From contig NZ_CP136423.1 in assembly GCF_034356035.1 (NCBI RefSeq), positions 2,542,001 through 2,606,000 of the forward strand: DNA of 64,000 nt, written 5' to 3'. The position numbers and the translations under genes are program-made. Numbering within the stretch: the stretch's first letter is position 1; each line of letters opens with the position of its first letter. The DNA is from Blautia hydrogenotrophica DSM 10507 (GTDB taxonomy: Bacteria; Bacillota; Clostridia; Lachnospirales; Lachnospiraceae). This document shows positions 28,576 to 37,693 of this stretch, piece after piece. The notes under the pieces were generated by a model. The model made no database searches. It was given only the letters and a program-made list of their open reading frames with translations, and was not told the origin of the DNA.

Positions 28576-28985
28576 TGTGAAACGGTTCCTCCCTCGTCTT
28601 CTTCCTCACTCTGGCCGGACAAAACCGCCAAAATCCGATCTGGTGTGTAAGCCGTGCTCAGTATATAGGTGCCTGCTTTGATCTGCCCTCTGTAATTGGA
28701 CAGTTTCTCCTGGAACACAAACACCTTCGCGTCTTCAATCAACCCCTTCTTTTCAAGCGTCTTTCCCACCTGGTAGGCGGAAGCTCCCTCCTTAATCACC
28801 ACCGTCACTTCCTGTCCATCTTCAGGACTCATAGCCCGCTGATTAAAGATACTATACCCAAAGTGGTACGCGGTCTTCCCAGCCCAAATAATCAGAAACA
28901 CGACGCACACATACAAAAGAATTCTCAGTACGCTTCCGGCCATCTCCGATGTTGCTTTTCCTTCGTTATTTTTTAAAACTCTCAT
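28572..28985 (-). CDS. Short MltG/YceG-like membrane protein
   Basis: 137 residues: one membrane helix at about 15-37 (SVLRILLYVCVVFLIIWAG), then an extracellular LysM-like segment resembling the N-terminal part of MltG (VTVVIKEGASAYQVGKTLEKKG; YRGQIKAGTYILS). The catalytic YceG domain of MltG (with its active-site Glu) is missing, since the protein ends soon after in an acidic tail. It is therefore a stand-alone N-terminal module, not an active transglycosylase. ATG at 28985 follows GGAGAAG. Confidence 0.75.
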   Translation of the reverse strand: MRVLKNNEGKATSEMAGSVLRILLYVCVVFLIIWAGKTAYHFGYSIFNQRAMSPEDGQEVTVVIKEGASAYQVGKTLEKKGLIEDAKVFVFQEKLSNYRGQIKAGTYILSTAYTPDRILAVLSGQSEEEDEGGTVSQ

Positions 28986-29004
28986 GTGTCTTCTCCTCAC
29001 CGGC

Positions 29005-29343
29005 TTATAACGCTGGAATATCCAATCCAATCCCCCAGGTCAACTCCCTGGTAATTTTCTGTATCAGCCGACACAAGGCCAGCTCAGCATCCAGATAAGC
29101 GTTTACCTCTGGAATTTTTCGAAGTTCCTCCGACTCTTTGACAAGCTCATCCATTTTTTCAAACAGGTGCTCCCTCTCCATCTCTCTCTGAGCCAGGTAG
29201 TTTCCTGCTCGGAAACGATTCACCCTGTCTTTCAATTCCGGCTGCTTGCTCAATATTTCCTCTTGTTTTTTGTATTCTTTGTACACAGAGCTCTGTCTAA
29301 TCACTGACACCAGTATCTGTACATTTCTCTCCACAATATCCAT
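29005..29343 (-). CDS. YlbF/YmcA-family protein
   Basis: 112 residues, all helical, matching the YlbF family (QSSVYKEYKKQEEILSKQPELKDRVNRFR in two parts; EREHLFEKMDEL). In Bacillus, YlbF and YmcA with YaaT modulate RNase Y and mRNA maturation. The gene lies 6 bp downstream of RNase J, which supports a role in RNA turnover. Good ribosome site (GGAGGCGTAACAG). Confidence 0.85.
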   Translation of the reverse strand: MDIVERNVQILVSVIRQSSVYKEYKKQEEILSKQPELKDRVNRFRAGNYLAQREMEREHLFEKMDELVKESEELRKIPEVNAYLDAELALCRLIQKITRELTWGIGLDIPAL

Positions 29344-29349
29344 CGGCTG

Positions 29350-31194
29350 TTACGCCTCCATAATAATCGGTAAAATCATCGGTCTTCTCTTTGTGCGTTT
29401 CCACAGGAAATCCCCGAGAGCATCCTTGACCTCATTTTTAATTTTGCTCCAGTCAGACACACGGTGCTCCAGACAATTATCCAAAGCTTCCTCCACGACC
29501 TTTCTGGCATCTCCCATTAGATCCTCGGATTCTCTCACATATACAAAGCCTCTCGAGACAATATCCGGCCCGGCCAGAACCACATTGCTGTGTCTCTCTA
29601 GCGTCATCACCACAATCATAATGCCGTCTTCTGCCAAATGCTGACGGTCTCTCAAAACAATATTGCCCACGTCTCCGACGCCCAAACCGTCCACCAAAAT
29701 TGCCCCTGTCTGAACTTTTCCGGTGACTTTCGCGCTATCCATATCTAATTCCAGCACATTCCCGGACTCCAAGATAAATATATTGTCTTTAGAAATTCCC
29801 AGGCTTTCCGCAATCTGCGCCTGCGCTTTCAAGTGACGGTACTCGCCGTGTACAGGAATCGCATAGTGAGGATGCACGAGAGAATAGATCAGTTTGATCT
29901 CTTCCTGACATGCATGTCCTGACACATGCGCATCCTGAAAAATCACATTGGCCCCCTTTTGAGAGAGCTCATTAATCACCTTAGACACCGCTTTTTCGTT
30001 TCCTGGAATCGGATTGGAACTAAAAATAATCGTATCGTTTGGTTTAATCGTCACTTTTTTATGAATACTAGCCGCCATCCTGGACAAAGCTGCCATAGAT
30101 TCTCCCTGGCTGCCCGTTGTAATCAGTACAACCTGATCATCCGGATAATTCTTAATCTGGTCAATCTCTACCAGTGTCTTATCCGGAATTTTCAAGTATC
30201 CCAGCTCTGTCGCCGTAGTGATCACGTTCACCATACTGCGGCCTTCCACCGCTACCTTACGGCCAAATTTATAAGCTGAGTTTATTATCTGCTGCACACG
30301 GTCCACATTGGACGCAAATGTAGCTATAATAATCCTGGTATCTTTATACTCATTAAACAAATTGTCAAAGACATGTCCCACTGTCCGCTCCGACATCGTG
30401 AAGCCCCTTCGCTCCGCATTGGTGCTGTCACACATCAAAGCCAGCACACCCTTCTTTCCGATCTCTGCAAAACGCTGTAGATCTATGGCGTCCCCGAATA
30501 CCGGTGTATAGTCCACTTTAAAATCACCAGTGTGAACCACAATTCCTGCCGGTGAATAGATCGCTAACGCTGATGCATCCTGGATACTGTGATTGGTCTT
30601 CACAAACTCAATGGAAAAATGTCCCAGATTTATCACTTGTCCATGGCACACTTCTTTTAGCTTTGTAGACTTGACCAGATTGTGTTCTTTTAGTTTATTT
30701 GTAATCAATCCCAGCGTCAGCTTCGTAGAATAGATCGGCACATTTACTTCTTTGAGCACATAGGGTAGAGCTCCAATATGATCTTCATGTCCATGGGTAA
30801 TCACGAAACCTTTGACTTTCGAAATATTGTCTTTTAGATACGTGATATCCGGAATAACCAAGTCAATTCCCAACATATCATCTTCTGGAAAAGACAATCC
30901 GCAGTCTACCACTACAATACTCTCCTCGTACTCAAATGCAGTGATGTTCATCCCGATCTGTTCTAACCCGCCCAAGGGGATAATTTTCAGTTTAGACGCT
31001 GATTTTTTTCCTTTACGCACAGCGGCAGGCTTTGCCGAACTTCTGCTTGCTGTCTTGGCAGGCTTCTTTCCCGTACTGCTTTTTCCCTTAGCTCCTGAAG
31101 AACGCTTCTGCACCGTCTTTTTGGTTCCTTCCGTATGCTTTGTTCCGTGATTCACACCCTTATTTTCTGTTTGACTGCTGTTTTCTTTTTTCAA
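29350..31194 (-). CDS. rnj: Ribonuclease J
   Basis: Metallo-beta-lactamase/beta-CASP RNase with 5' exonuclease and endonuclease activity. The core has VVDCGLSFPEDDMLGIDLVIPD, the HGHEDHIGALPYVL metal site, VHTGDFKVDYTP, LMCDSTNAERRGFT, SNPIPGNE and VSGHACQEE. Of its 614 residues the first 70 are a Lys/Ser/Thr/Ala-rich, probably disordered tail, longer than in Bacillus RNase J1. Start is TTG at 31194 after GGAGGTG; an overlapping ATG at 31198 is out of frame. Confidence 0.95.
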   Translation of the reverse strand: MKKENSSQTENKGVNHGTKHTEGTKKTVQKRSSGAKGKSSTGKKPAKTASRSSAKPAAVRKGKKSASKLKIIPLGGLEQIGMNITAFEYEESIVVVDCGLSFPEDDMLGIDLVIPDITYLKDNISKVKGFVITHGHEDHIGALPYVLKEVNVPIYSTKLTLGLITNKLKEHNLVKSTKLKEVCHGQVINLGHFSIEFVKTNHSIQDASALAIYSPAGIVVHTGDFKVDYTPVFGDAIDLQRFAEIGKKGVLALMCDSTNAERRGFTMSERTVGHVFDNLFNEYKDTRIIIATFASNVDRVQQIINSAYKFGRKVAVEGRSMVNVITTATELGYLKIPDKTLVEIDQIKNYPDDQVVLITTGSQGESMAALSRMAASIHKKVTIKPNDTIIFSSNPIPGNEKAVSKVINELSQKGANVIFQDAHVSGHACQEEIKLIYSLVHPHYAIPVHGEYRHLKAQAQIAESLGISKDNIFILESGNVLELDMDSAKVTGKVQTGAILVDGLGVGDVGNIVLRDRQHLAEDGIMIVVMTLERHSNVVLAGPDIVSRGFVYVRESEDLMGDARKVVEEALDNCLEHRVSDWSKIKNEVKDALGDFLWKRTKRRPMILPIIMEA

Positions 31195-31401
31195 TCATTG
31201 CACCTCCATCATGTTGTTGTGCAATTATTCTATATTCTATCTTCGCTGAGGAAAGCCTCTCCTTCTCTCACGTTCTTTCGACTTCTCCCGCCATCTCATT
31301 CTTTTTCAGATCTGTCCTTTCTTACTGCGCTCACAGACAGATTTATTTTCCACAGTTTTCTGTTTTCAAGGCACACAAAACACACCCTGCCAATCTGTGC
31401 C

Positions 31402-31486
31402 CACAAAGTGGGTGAGCTCACTCCTACTTCCCAATCCCCTCAATCTTGAGGGGCATAGCTCACTTCGCGCGCCACCGCAACACCAC
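31402..31486 (+). repeat. Structured intergenic repeat family, partial copy D
   Basis: Left half of the element only: AAAGTGGGTGAGCTCACT, CCCAATCCCCTCAATCTTGA with its GGGG partner, and CGCGCCACCGCAACACCAC. Same orientation as the other copies. The rest of the 31195-31619 gap shows no gene. Confidence 0.72.
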
Positions 31487-31619
31487 TCACAGCATCTGCA
31501 GACAATATCCCCCTATTTTCCTGACAATACACAGCTTTTTAAGCTACACTCCAATGCCTATAAATATAGAATAAATGCAAATTATATTTCTTCGTAATTT
31601 ATGCTAAAACATAGCTCGG

Positions 31620-31877
31620 CTACATTTTAATATCTACATCTTCCATCGATTGCTCAAAAATTCTCATAACAGCTTCCAGCTCTTGTTCATCTTCGACCAT
31701 CACATAACAGGCTTCCTGACTCTCAGGCTCTGATACATCTTTCAGAATATAAGCCTCTGCCTCCTGTTCTGTCACGGAATCTGACACCAAAAGATAGTTA
31801 AATCCATTGATTCTGGTCTGTTCTTCCACATAAAATTCCTGTATTCCGTCTTCTGTCTGAAATTCAATCTTTTCCAT
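31620..31877 (-). CDS. DUF1292 family protein (YrzB-like)
   Basis: 85 residues, strongly acidic, with the DUF1292 pattern (IEFQTEDGIQEFYVEEQTRING, YLLVSDS, EAYILKDVSEPE). Function unknown. The order IreB - RuvX - DUF1292 is conserved in Firmicutes (yrzL-yrrK-yrzB in Bacillus), which supports the call. It starts 30 bp after ruvX with a ribosome site GAGGAAAGG. Confidence 0.85.
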   Translation of the reverse strand: MEKIEFQTEDGIQEFYVEEQTRINGFNYLLVSDSVTEQEAEAYILKDVSEPESQEACYVMVEDEQELEAVMRIFEQSMEDVDIKM

Positions 31878-31907
31878 CTCGTTAACCTTTCCTCTGCCGG
31901 AAATCTC

Positions 31908-32366
31908 TCAGACTTTCTCCTCGCCGGCATCTTCCATTTCTTTGCGGATTCTCTGTGCATCCAGATACCCCTGCAAAATAAAAATAGCAGCCAACTCGTC
32001 CACATAATCTTTGCGGTTTTCTCTTCGAACTCCGCTCTCCATAAGTGTACGGTTCGCCTCCACGGTCGTAAGACGCTCATCCCACATCACAACAGGTAAC
32101 CCTGTCCTTCTCACCAGCATGTCCCTAAATTCCAAAGACTTTTGGGCTCTGTCTCCCATTGTGTTGTTCATATTTTTCGGCAACCCCAAAACCAGGGTCT
32201 CTACCTCATACTCCTGAATCAAAGCTTCAATTCTAGCTAAAGTCTGTCTCAATTTGTTCTCAGACTTGCGCCGAATAATCTCTACCCCCTGAGCAGTCAA
32301 GCCAAGCGGATCACTTACGGCCACTCCTACCGTCTTCGAACCAAAATCCAATCCCAATATCCTCAT
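31908..32366 (-). CDS. ruvX: RuvX/YqgF family endonuclease
   Basis: 152 residues, RNase H fold: [21 protein letters not shown] at the N-terminus, [16 protein letters not shown] in the middle and [18 protein letters not shown] near the end, giving the acidic active site (D7, E of VETLV or WDE). The family resolves Holliday junctions or processes pre-16S rRNA. Middle gene of the ireB-ruvX-DUF1292 operon. Confidence 0.95.
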   Translation of the reverse strand: MRILGLDFGSKTVGVAVSDPLGLTAQGVEIIRRKSENKLRQTLARIEALIQEYEVETLVLGLPKNMNNTMGDRAQKSLEFRDMLVRRTGLPVVMWDERLTTVEANRTLMESGVRRENRKDYVDELAAIFILQGYLDAQRIRKEMEDAGEEKV

Positions 32367-32369
32367 AGA

Positions 32370-32639
32370 TCACTTTTCCCAGGATCTATTTCTGATATAT
32401 TCTGTGAGCAGTTCCTCCACAAGCTCATCCCGCTCCACTTTCATAATCATACTGCGAGCTCCTTTATAACTTGTGATATAAGTAGGATCTCCTGACATAA
32501 TATACCCGACAATCTGGTTGACAGGATTATAACCTTTTTCAGCCATTGCGTTATATACCAAATCTAAAACTTCTTTTACATGAAGCTCCACATCTGGTTT
32601 TGTTTTAAAATATTGTGTATTTCCAAGATTCTCAGCCAT
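32370..32639 (-). CDS. IreB family regulatory phosphoprotein (DUF965)
   Basis: 89 residues, highly characteristic: NTQYFKTKPDVELHVKEVL, then VYNAMAEKGYNPVNQIVGY, then IMSGDPTYITSYKGARSMI. In Enterococcus IreB is a substrate of the Ser/Thr kinase IreK and affects cephalosporin resistance. First gene of the operon with ruvX, 3 bp apart. Confidence 0.95.
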   Translation of the reverse strand: MAENLGNTQYFKTKPDVELHVKEVLDLVYNAMAEKGYNPVNQIVGYIMSGDPTYITSYKGARSMIMKVERDELVEELLTEYIRNRSWEK

Positions 32640-32743
32640 TTTCTCACGTCCTCTTTTATATTCTATTCAGCTGTCAAGGCTTTCTCCCACAACTGAAACT
32701 ATCATCCTTAGTTTATTTTAATATATCTTACCATAAATTACAA

Positions 32744-34069
32744 TCAAAACTTTACTGCCTGTCCAACTAGCAGGTGACTGCTCAAAAAACGCTCTGGAAC
32801 CATCTGCACACAGTCATTGACTTTCCAGCTTCCATCGCTGGGCACGGCCGCCTTGATATATTCCCTGGAATGCCCGATCAGATACAGCTGCCCATCCACA
32901 GATATTTCTTCCTCCAAAAGTACCTCCAGCGTTTTCCCCAGAAAACTTTTCTCATATTCTTCCGCCCGTCTCTCTCCTAGAGCTATCATACATCCGCTCC
33001 TGCGAGCTTTCTCCTGCTCCGGAACCTGTCCGTCCATCTTATCTGCCTTCGTCCCTTTGCGTCGGGAAAACTTAAAAATGTGAGTCTCATAAAATCTTAT
33101 GTCTCTCACAAACTCATAAGACTCCTCAAATTCTTCTTCTGTCTCCTGCGGAAATCCTACAATTACATCGGTCGTAAGCGCAGGGTTTTCGTAATATCTG
33201 CGCAAAAGCTCACATTTCTCCCGATACTCCTGCGCTGTATAGCGCCGATTCATTCTCTCCAGAGTCGTCTGGCATCCACTTTGCAAAGACAGATGAAAAT
33301 GAGGACAAACCTTCCAAAGCTCTGCCAACCCTTTCACAAACTCCTCGGTAATGACCCCCGGCTCCAGAGAACTCAGACGTATCCGGGTAATCCCATCCAC
33401 CTGATGAATCGCACGAATCAAGTCCAGCAGACTGTCCGGCTGTTCCTTGAAATCCACCCCATAGGAGCTCAGATGAATCCCCGTCAGCACCACCTCATGG
33501 TATCCTCTGTTCGCAAGGCGGACAACTTCTTTTTGTACCTCATCCTTGCTCCTGCTGCGGACCCTTCCTCTGGTGTAAGGGATAATACAGTAAGTGCAAA
33601 ACTGATTACAACCGTCCTGGACCTTGATATACGCTCTGACATGTTCTGCTGTCGTCTCTATCTCCAAAGCCTCGTATTCTTTCGTCTGATTGATATTAAT
33701 CACGCATTCTTGTTTTCCCCTGCTCTTATCATATGCCTCCAACAAGGACACTATGTCTTTCTTTTTGTTGTTCCCGACAATCAGATCAATCGCAGAATCT
33801 TTTTCCAGTCGCGGCAGATCTGCTTGCACATAGCACCCAGCTGCCACCACCACAGCTTCCGGATTCATCTTCTTTGCCCGGTGCAGCATCTGTCTGGATT
33901 TGCGGTCTGCAATGTTTGTGACCGTACAAGTATTAATAATATAGACGTCGGCCCCCGGCGCAAATGGTACAACTTGATATCCCGCTTTTTCGAGAATTTG
34001 CTGCATGGCTTCCAGTTCGTAGGCATTTACTTTGCATCCAAGATTATGAAAAGCTACCGTCTTGCTCAT
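32744..34069 (-). CDS. mtaB: tRNA t6A37 methylthiotransferase MtaB
   Basis: 441-residue radical-SAM enzyme that makes ms2t6A at position 37 of tRNAs. N-terminal UPF0004 domain with three cluster Cys residues (HNLGCKVNAYE, INTCTVTN, AAGCYVQAD), radical SAM motif CNQFCTYCIIP, and a C-terminal TRAM domain. Start at 34069 (MSKTVAFHNLGCK) follows AAGGAGTTT; an ATG eight codons earlier lacks a site. Confidence 0.93.
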   Translation of the reverse strand: MSKTVAFHNLGCKVNAYELEAMQQILEKAGYQVVPFAPGADVYIINTCTVTNIADRKSRQMLHRAKKMNPEAVVVAAGCYVQADLPRLEKDSAIDLIVGNNKKKDIVSLLEAYDKSRGKQECVININQTKEYEALEIETTAEHVRAYIKVQDGCNQFCTYCIIPYTRGRVRSRSKDEVQKEVVRLANRGYHEVVLTGIHLSSYGVDFKEQPDSLLDLIRAIHQVDGITRIRLSSLEPGVITEEFVKGLAELWKVCPHFHLSLQSGCQTTLERMNRRYTAQEYREKCELLRRYYENPALTTDVIVGFPQETEEEFEESYEFVRDIRFYETHIFKFSRRKGTKADKMDGQVPEQEKARRSGCMIALGERRAEEYEKSFLGKTLEVLLEEEISVDGQLYLIGHSREYIKAAVPSDGSWKVNDCVQMVPERFLSSHLLVGQAVKF

Positions 34070-34143
34070 ATCAAACTCCTTTTTCATGTCCAAACTTTAT
34101 ACAATTTCACTAATTATGCGGCTATTTTTTATCTGATTTCACC

Positions 34144-34172
34144 TTGACTTTTATAGACTCAAACTGTAAGAT
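34144..34172 (+). promoter_or_regulatory. Promoter of the HPr-like gene
   Basis: TTGACT (34144-34149), 17-bp spacer, TAAGAT (34167-34172), about 50 bp before the start at 34225. Confidence 0.6.
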
Positions 34173-34224
34173 AAGGCTGTAAGTAAGAAAGAAAACTATA
34201 GTATCACACTAGGGAGGTCTATTT

Positions 34225-34458
34225 ATGAAAACAGTACAGATTTCACTGAACTCTATCGATAAAGTGAAAGCATTTGTAAATGAAATCAGCAAATTTGACT
34301 GCGACTTTGATCTGGTATCCGGAAGATATGTCATTGACGCAAAATCTATCATGGGTATCTTCAGTCTGGATCTTTCCAAACCGATCGATCTCAACATTCA
34401 CACTGATGGAAGCAGCCTGGACACTGTAATGGAGGTTGTAAAATCCTATATCGTTTAA
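34225..34458 (+). CDS. HPr-fold protein lacking the catalytic histidine
   Basis: 77 residues with the length and beta-alpha layout of HPr. The segment DAKSIMGIFSLDLSKPIDL matches the HPr Ser-46 region (KSIMGVMSL), so the regulatory serine position is present. The active-site His-15 region (GLHARPA in HPr) is replaced by NSIDKVKAF, with no histidine, so it cannot accept phosphate from enzyme I. Ribosome site GGGAGG precedes ATG; promoter and terminator are its own. It may be a regulatory relative, comparable in principle to Crh. Confidence 0.82.
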   Translation: MKTVQISLNSIDKVKAFVNEISKFDCDFDLVSGRYVIDAKSIMGIFSLDLSKPIDLNIHTDGSSLDTVMEVVKSYIV

Positions 34459-34478
34459 ACCACTCAGAGTCTTTTGGA

Positions 34479-34532
34479 ACTGTCGTGCAATCAAACCTCA
34501 AAACGGGTTTTTCATTGCGCGGCAGTCTTTTT
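34479..34532 (+). terminator. Terminator after the HPr-like gene
   Basis: ACTGTCGTGCAAT (34479-34491) pairs, with two mismatches, to ATTGCGCGGCAGT (34514-34526), followed by CTTTTTA. Confidence 0.75.
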
Positions 34533-34579
34533 ATGTCCAGTTCGAACGTTTCACAAAAGCCATTTTGGCAAACTCAGCT

Positions 34580-35758
34580 TTATTCCACTGTGATTACTTC
34601 TGTCGTCCGAATCGCCTCTTCCATCAGAGAATCTATCTTTTCCTCCAATTTCGTCTCCGATCTGTGAATAATTTTCAGATTCGGTTTTGTCACCGGGTGC
34701 TTTGCCACAAAAATTGTACAGCAGTCCTCAAACGGCTGGATGGATGTCTCAAAGGTATCAATCTTATGTGCGATCTCCACAATCTCCTGCTTGTCAAAAC
34801 CAATCACCGGACGATAGACCGGCAGCGTACACACTTCGTTAGTCGCCATCAGACTCTGCATCGTCTGACTTGCTACCTGTCCGATACTCTCCCCGGTAAT
34901 CAATCCCATACACTTTCTCTCACGCGCAAAGTGCTCCGCAATCCTCATCATATAACGGCGCATGATAATCGTCAGTTCTTCATGGGGACACTGATCATAA
35001 ATGTAAAGCTGAATATCCGTAAAGTTTACCACATGAAGGTTAATCGGTCCGCTGTAGCGCGCAACCAGCCTCGCCAGATCCACAACCTTCTGTTTTGCCC
35101 GCTCACTGGTATATGGCGGAGCATGAAAATACACTGCGTCAATCTGCACGCCCCTCTTAGCAATCATATAACCAGCCACAGGACTGTCGATTCCACCTGA
35201 CAGCAGAAGCATCCCTTTCCCATTCGTGCCCACCGGCATTCCTCCTGGTCCTGGAATGGTCTGGGAATAGACATAGATTCTTTCCCTGATTTCCACCGAA
35301 AGATTCAGCTGCGGCTCATGGACATCCACCGACGCACCCGGAAAAGCATCCAGAATGCAGCCTCCCAGTTCCGCATTCACCTCCATGGATTCCATCGGGA
35401 AAGACTTCTTCGCTCTGCGGGTGTGAACCTTAAATGTCCCACAGTAGCCTGGATGGTGTTCCTTCATGTAAGTCAGAACATCCTGTGACAACTGTTCAAA
35501 GCCTTTCTCCTCATAGATAGCCACAGGGCAGATTCCCACAATCCCAAAAACCTTCTGAAGCGTTTCCACAGCCTCCTCAAAATCATAAGCACTATGACAG
35601 TGCACATACACTCTCCCTTGCTCCTTTGTCACCTGGAACTCCCCTTCGATCTTTTCCAAGGCTAGCCTCATCTGACGTATCAAGGCATCCTCAAACAGAT
35701 GCCGGTTTTTCCCCTTCAGAGCAATCTCCGCGTATTTTATCAAAAATGCATTTATCAT
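34580..35758 (-). CDS. thiI: tRNA 4-thiouridine synthase ThiI
   Basis: 392 residues: ferredoxin-like and THUMP domains (INAFLIKYAEIALKGKNR; GRVYVHCHSAYDFEEAVETL), then a PP-loop domain (GKGMLLLSGGIDSPVAGYMIAKRG). There is no C-terminal rhodanese domain, as is usual in Firmicutes. It uses sulfur from the neighbouring cysteine desulfurase to make s4U in tRNA and contributes to thiazole synthesis. I prefer ATG at 35758 by family alignment; ATG at 35770 is also possible. It is 22-34 bp downstream of the desulfurase gene. Confidence 0.93.
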   Translation of the reverse strand: MINAFLIKYAEIALKGKNRHLFEDALIRQMRLALEKIEGEFQVTKEQGRVYVHCHSAYDFEEAVETLQKVFGIVGICPVAIYEEKGFEQLSQDVLTYMKEHHPGYCGTFKVHTRRAKKSFPMESMEVNAELGGCILDAFPGASVDVHEPQLNLSVEIRERIYVYSQTIPGPGGMPVGTNGKGMLLLSGGIDSPVAGYMIAKRGVQIDAVYFHAPPYTSERAKQKVVDLARLVARYSGPINLHVVNFTDIQLYIYDQCPHEELTIIMRRYMMRIAEHFARERKCMGLITGESIGQVASQTMQSLMATNEVCTLPVYRPVIGFDKQEIVEIAHKIDTFETSIQPFEDCCTIFVAKHPVTKPNLKIIHRSETKLEEKIDSLMEEAIRTTEVITVE

Positions 35759-35792
35759 TCTATCTTCCATCCTTTACCTTTTACTCATCTCT

Positions 35793-36947
35793 CTAACGGC
35801 GGGAATAACGCCTCAGCACAGGCAATAGCTCCTTTAAAGTTTGAATACAGTAGTCGATTTCCTCTGCCGTGGTCGTCTCACAAAAACTAAACCGAAGCGT
35901 TGTCTCCAACTGACTTTTTTTCATTCCGACAGCCGTAAGCGTAGAGCTGCTTGTCTTCTTGTGAGTCGAACAGGCAGAACCTGCTGACACATAGATTCCC
36001 CTTTCTTCCAGCGCATGCAGCAATACCTCGCTTCTGACTCCCAAGAAACTAGCGCTGATAATATGGGGAGCTCCCTTTTTGCAGGGCATTCCGTTGACAA
36101 CCACCTGCTCCATGTTCAAAAGCTCCTCTGTCATATGTTCTTTCAGGCTATACATATACTGTCTGTTCTCTTCCAGACGGCTATAAACCTCCCTGGCCGC
36201 CACTTCCATACCGGCAATTCCCGGCACATTATCCGTTCCTGAGCGCATTCCGCCCTGCTGACCTCCGCCCAAAATCTGCGGCTGTACCTTCGCCTTACCA
36301 GAAATATACAAAAAGCCGACTCCCTTGGGGCCATGGAACTTATGGGCGCTGACAGACATCAGATCAATCCCCTGTCTCTTGGGATAAATTTGGAATTTTC
36401 CAAATGCCTGAATCGCATCCACATGATAGAGCGCTCTCGGATTTTTCTCATGGATCATGGCCGCGATTTCTTCCACAGGCTGAACAGAGCCAATCTCATT
36501 GTTTACATACATGGTGGACACCAAAATCGTATCTTCTCTCAGGGCTTTTTCCAATGCTTCCATCCGCACCACTCCTGTCTCGTCCACTGGCAGGACAGTC
36601 ACCTCAAAGCCCAGTTCCTCCAGATGCCGCACAGGCTCTCTCACCGCTGCATGCTCCACGGACGTAGTAATCAGATGCCTTCCATTTCTTTGATTTGCCA
36701 TAGCTGTGCCCACCAATGCCAGATTGTTGGACTCTGTTCCTCCAGAAGTAAACAGGATCTCCCTTGGCTGTACCTTTAAAATCCTGGCAATCGTCTCCTG
36801 CGCTTCTTTCAGGTACCGCTCGGCCTCCATACCCTTTCGGTGCATCGCAGAAGGGTTTCCATAGTCTTCCATCATTGTCTTGACCACGATGTCCCGAACA
36901 CTCTCGTAACACCGTGTCGTAGCTGAATTATCCAAATAGGCTTCCAT
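35793..36947 (-). CDS. Cysteine desulfurase (NifS/IscS family)
   Basis: 384-residue PLP enzyme: YLDNSATTRCYESV, FTSGGTESNNLAL, the PLP-lysine motif SVSAHKFHGPKGVGFLYI and the catalytic-Cys loop SAGSACSTHKKTSSSTL. It removes sulfur from cysteine as a protein persulfide. Linkage to thiI points to tRNA thiolation as the likely role. It begins 1 bp after rsmE, with GGAGGACG as ribosome site. Confidence 0.94.
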   Translation of the reverse strand: MEAYLDNSATTRCYESVRDIVVKTMMEDYGNPSAMHRKGMEAERYLKEAQETIARILKVQPREILFTSGGTESNNLALVGTAMANQRNGRHLITTSVEHAAVREPVRHLEELGFEVTVLPVDETGVVRMEALEKALREDTILVSTMYVNNEIGSVQPVEEIAAMIHEKNPRALYHVDAIQAFGKFQIYPKRQGIDLMSVSAHKFHGPKGVGFLYISGKAKVQPQILGGGQQGGMRSGTDNVPGIAGMEVAAREVYSRLEENRQYMYSLKEHMTEELLNMEQVVVNGMPCKKGAPHIISASFLGVRSEVLLHALEERGIYVSAGSACSTHKKTSSSTLTAVGMKKSQLETTLRFSFCETTTAEEIDYCIQTLKELLPVLRRYSRR

Positions 36948-36948
36948 C

Positions 36949-37689
36949 TTATTCGTCCTCCAACTGAAACATTAAAATAGACAGAACCGTCATCCCCGCA
37001 GTCTCCGTGCGAAGAATCCTCTTTCCCAAGGTAATCGGCTCTACTCCCACAGCCATGGCCTGTTCGACTTCTTCCGGGGCGAATCCGCCCTCCGGTCCAA
37101 TGAAAATACCGATGCTCTGTCCTCTTTTGATACCGGCCAATGTTTCTTTTGTCTGTCTCATCCCTTTTGCCAGCTCATAGGGAAGCAGCTTCACATCCAA
37201 ACTTCCGCTGTAGTCCAAAGCTTCCCGTAGACTGCATACCGGATGAATTTGGGGTACTAGCAGTCTTCTAGACTGCTTCGCAGCGTTTCTGGCGATCTCC
37301 TGCCATCTCTCCTGTTTTTTGGCCGCTTTCTTTTTGTCCAGCTTCACTACACATCTGGAAGTCGCCACGGGAATAACCTCAAAAGCCCCCAGTTCCACAG
37401 CCTTTTGGATAATCAGTTCCATCTTATCTCCCTTTGGCAGTCCCTGAAACAAGTAAATTCGGCTGGGCAGCTCATAATCCGACTCCTGCGCATACAAGAT
37501 TTCCAGCAAGATTTCATCCTGCTGAAAATCTTTGATTCGGCAGTGATACTCCTTTTTCTCCCCGTCACTGACCCAGAGTTCCTCGCCCTCTCTCATTCTG
37601 AGTACCTGGCGGATGTGATTCACGTCCTCCCCGGTAATGTGAATCTCCCTCTCGTCAATCTGTTCCGGCTTCGCGAAAAAACGTTTCAT
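36949..37689 (-). CDS. rsmE: 16S rRNA m3U1498 methyltransferase RsmE
   Basis: 246 residues: an N-terminal PUA-like domain (HITGEDVNHIRQVLRMREGEEL) and a SPOUT domain with the trefoil-knot SAM motifs (IGIFIGPEGGFAPEEVE, ITLGKRILRTETAGMTVL). Usual size. It lies 4 bp downstream of prmA, a common Firmicute arrangement. Confidence 0.95.
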   Translation of the reverse strand: MKRFFAKPEQIDEREIHITGEDVNHIRQVLRMREGEELWVSDGEKKEYHCRIKDFQQDEILLEILYAQESDYELPSRIYLFQGLPKGDKMELIIQKAVELGAFEVIPVATSRCVVKLDKKKAAKKQERWQEIARNAAKQSRRLLVPQIHPVCSLREALDYSGSLDVKLLPYELAKGMRQTKETLAGIKRGQSIGIFIGPEGGFAPEEVEQAMAVGVEPITLGKRILRTETAGMTVLSILMFQLEDE

Positions 37690-37693
37690 CCTT

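Noticed and set aside
33080..34147. 355-codon plus-strand frame opposite mtaB
   Set aside because: Antisense to a full-length radical-SAM gene; composition is not protein-like.
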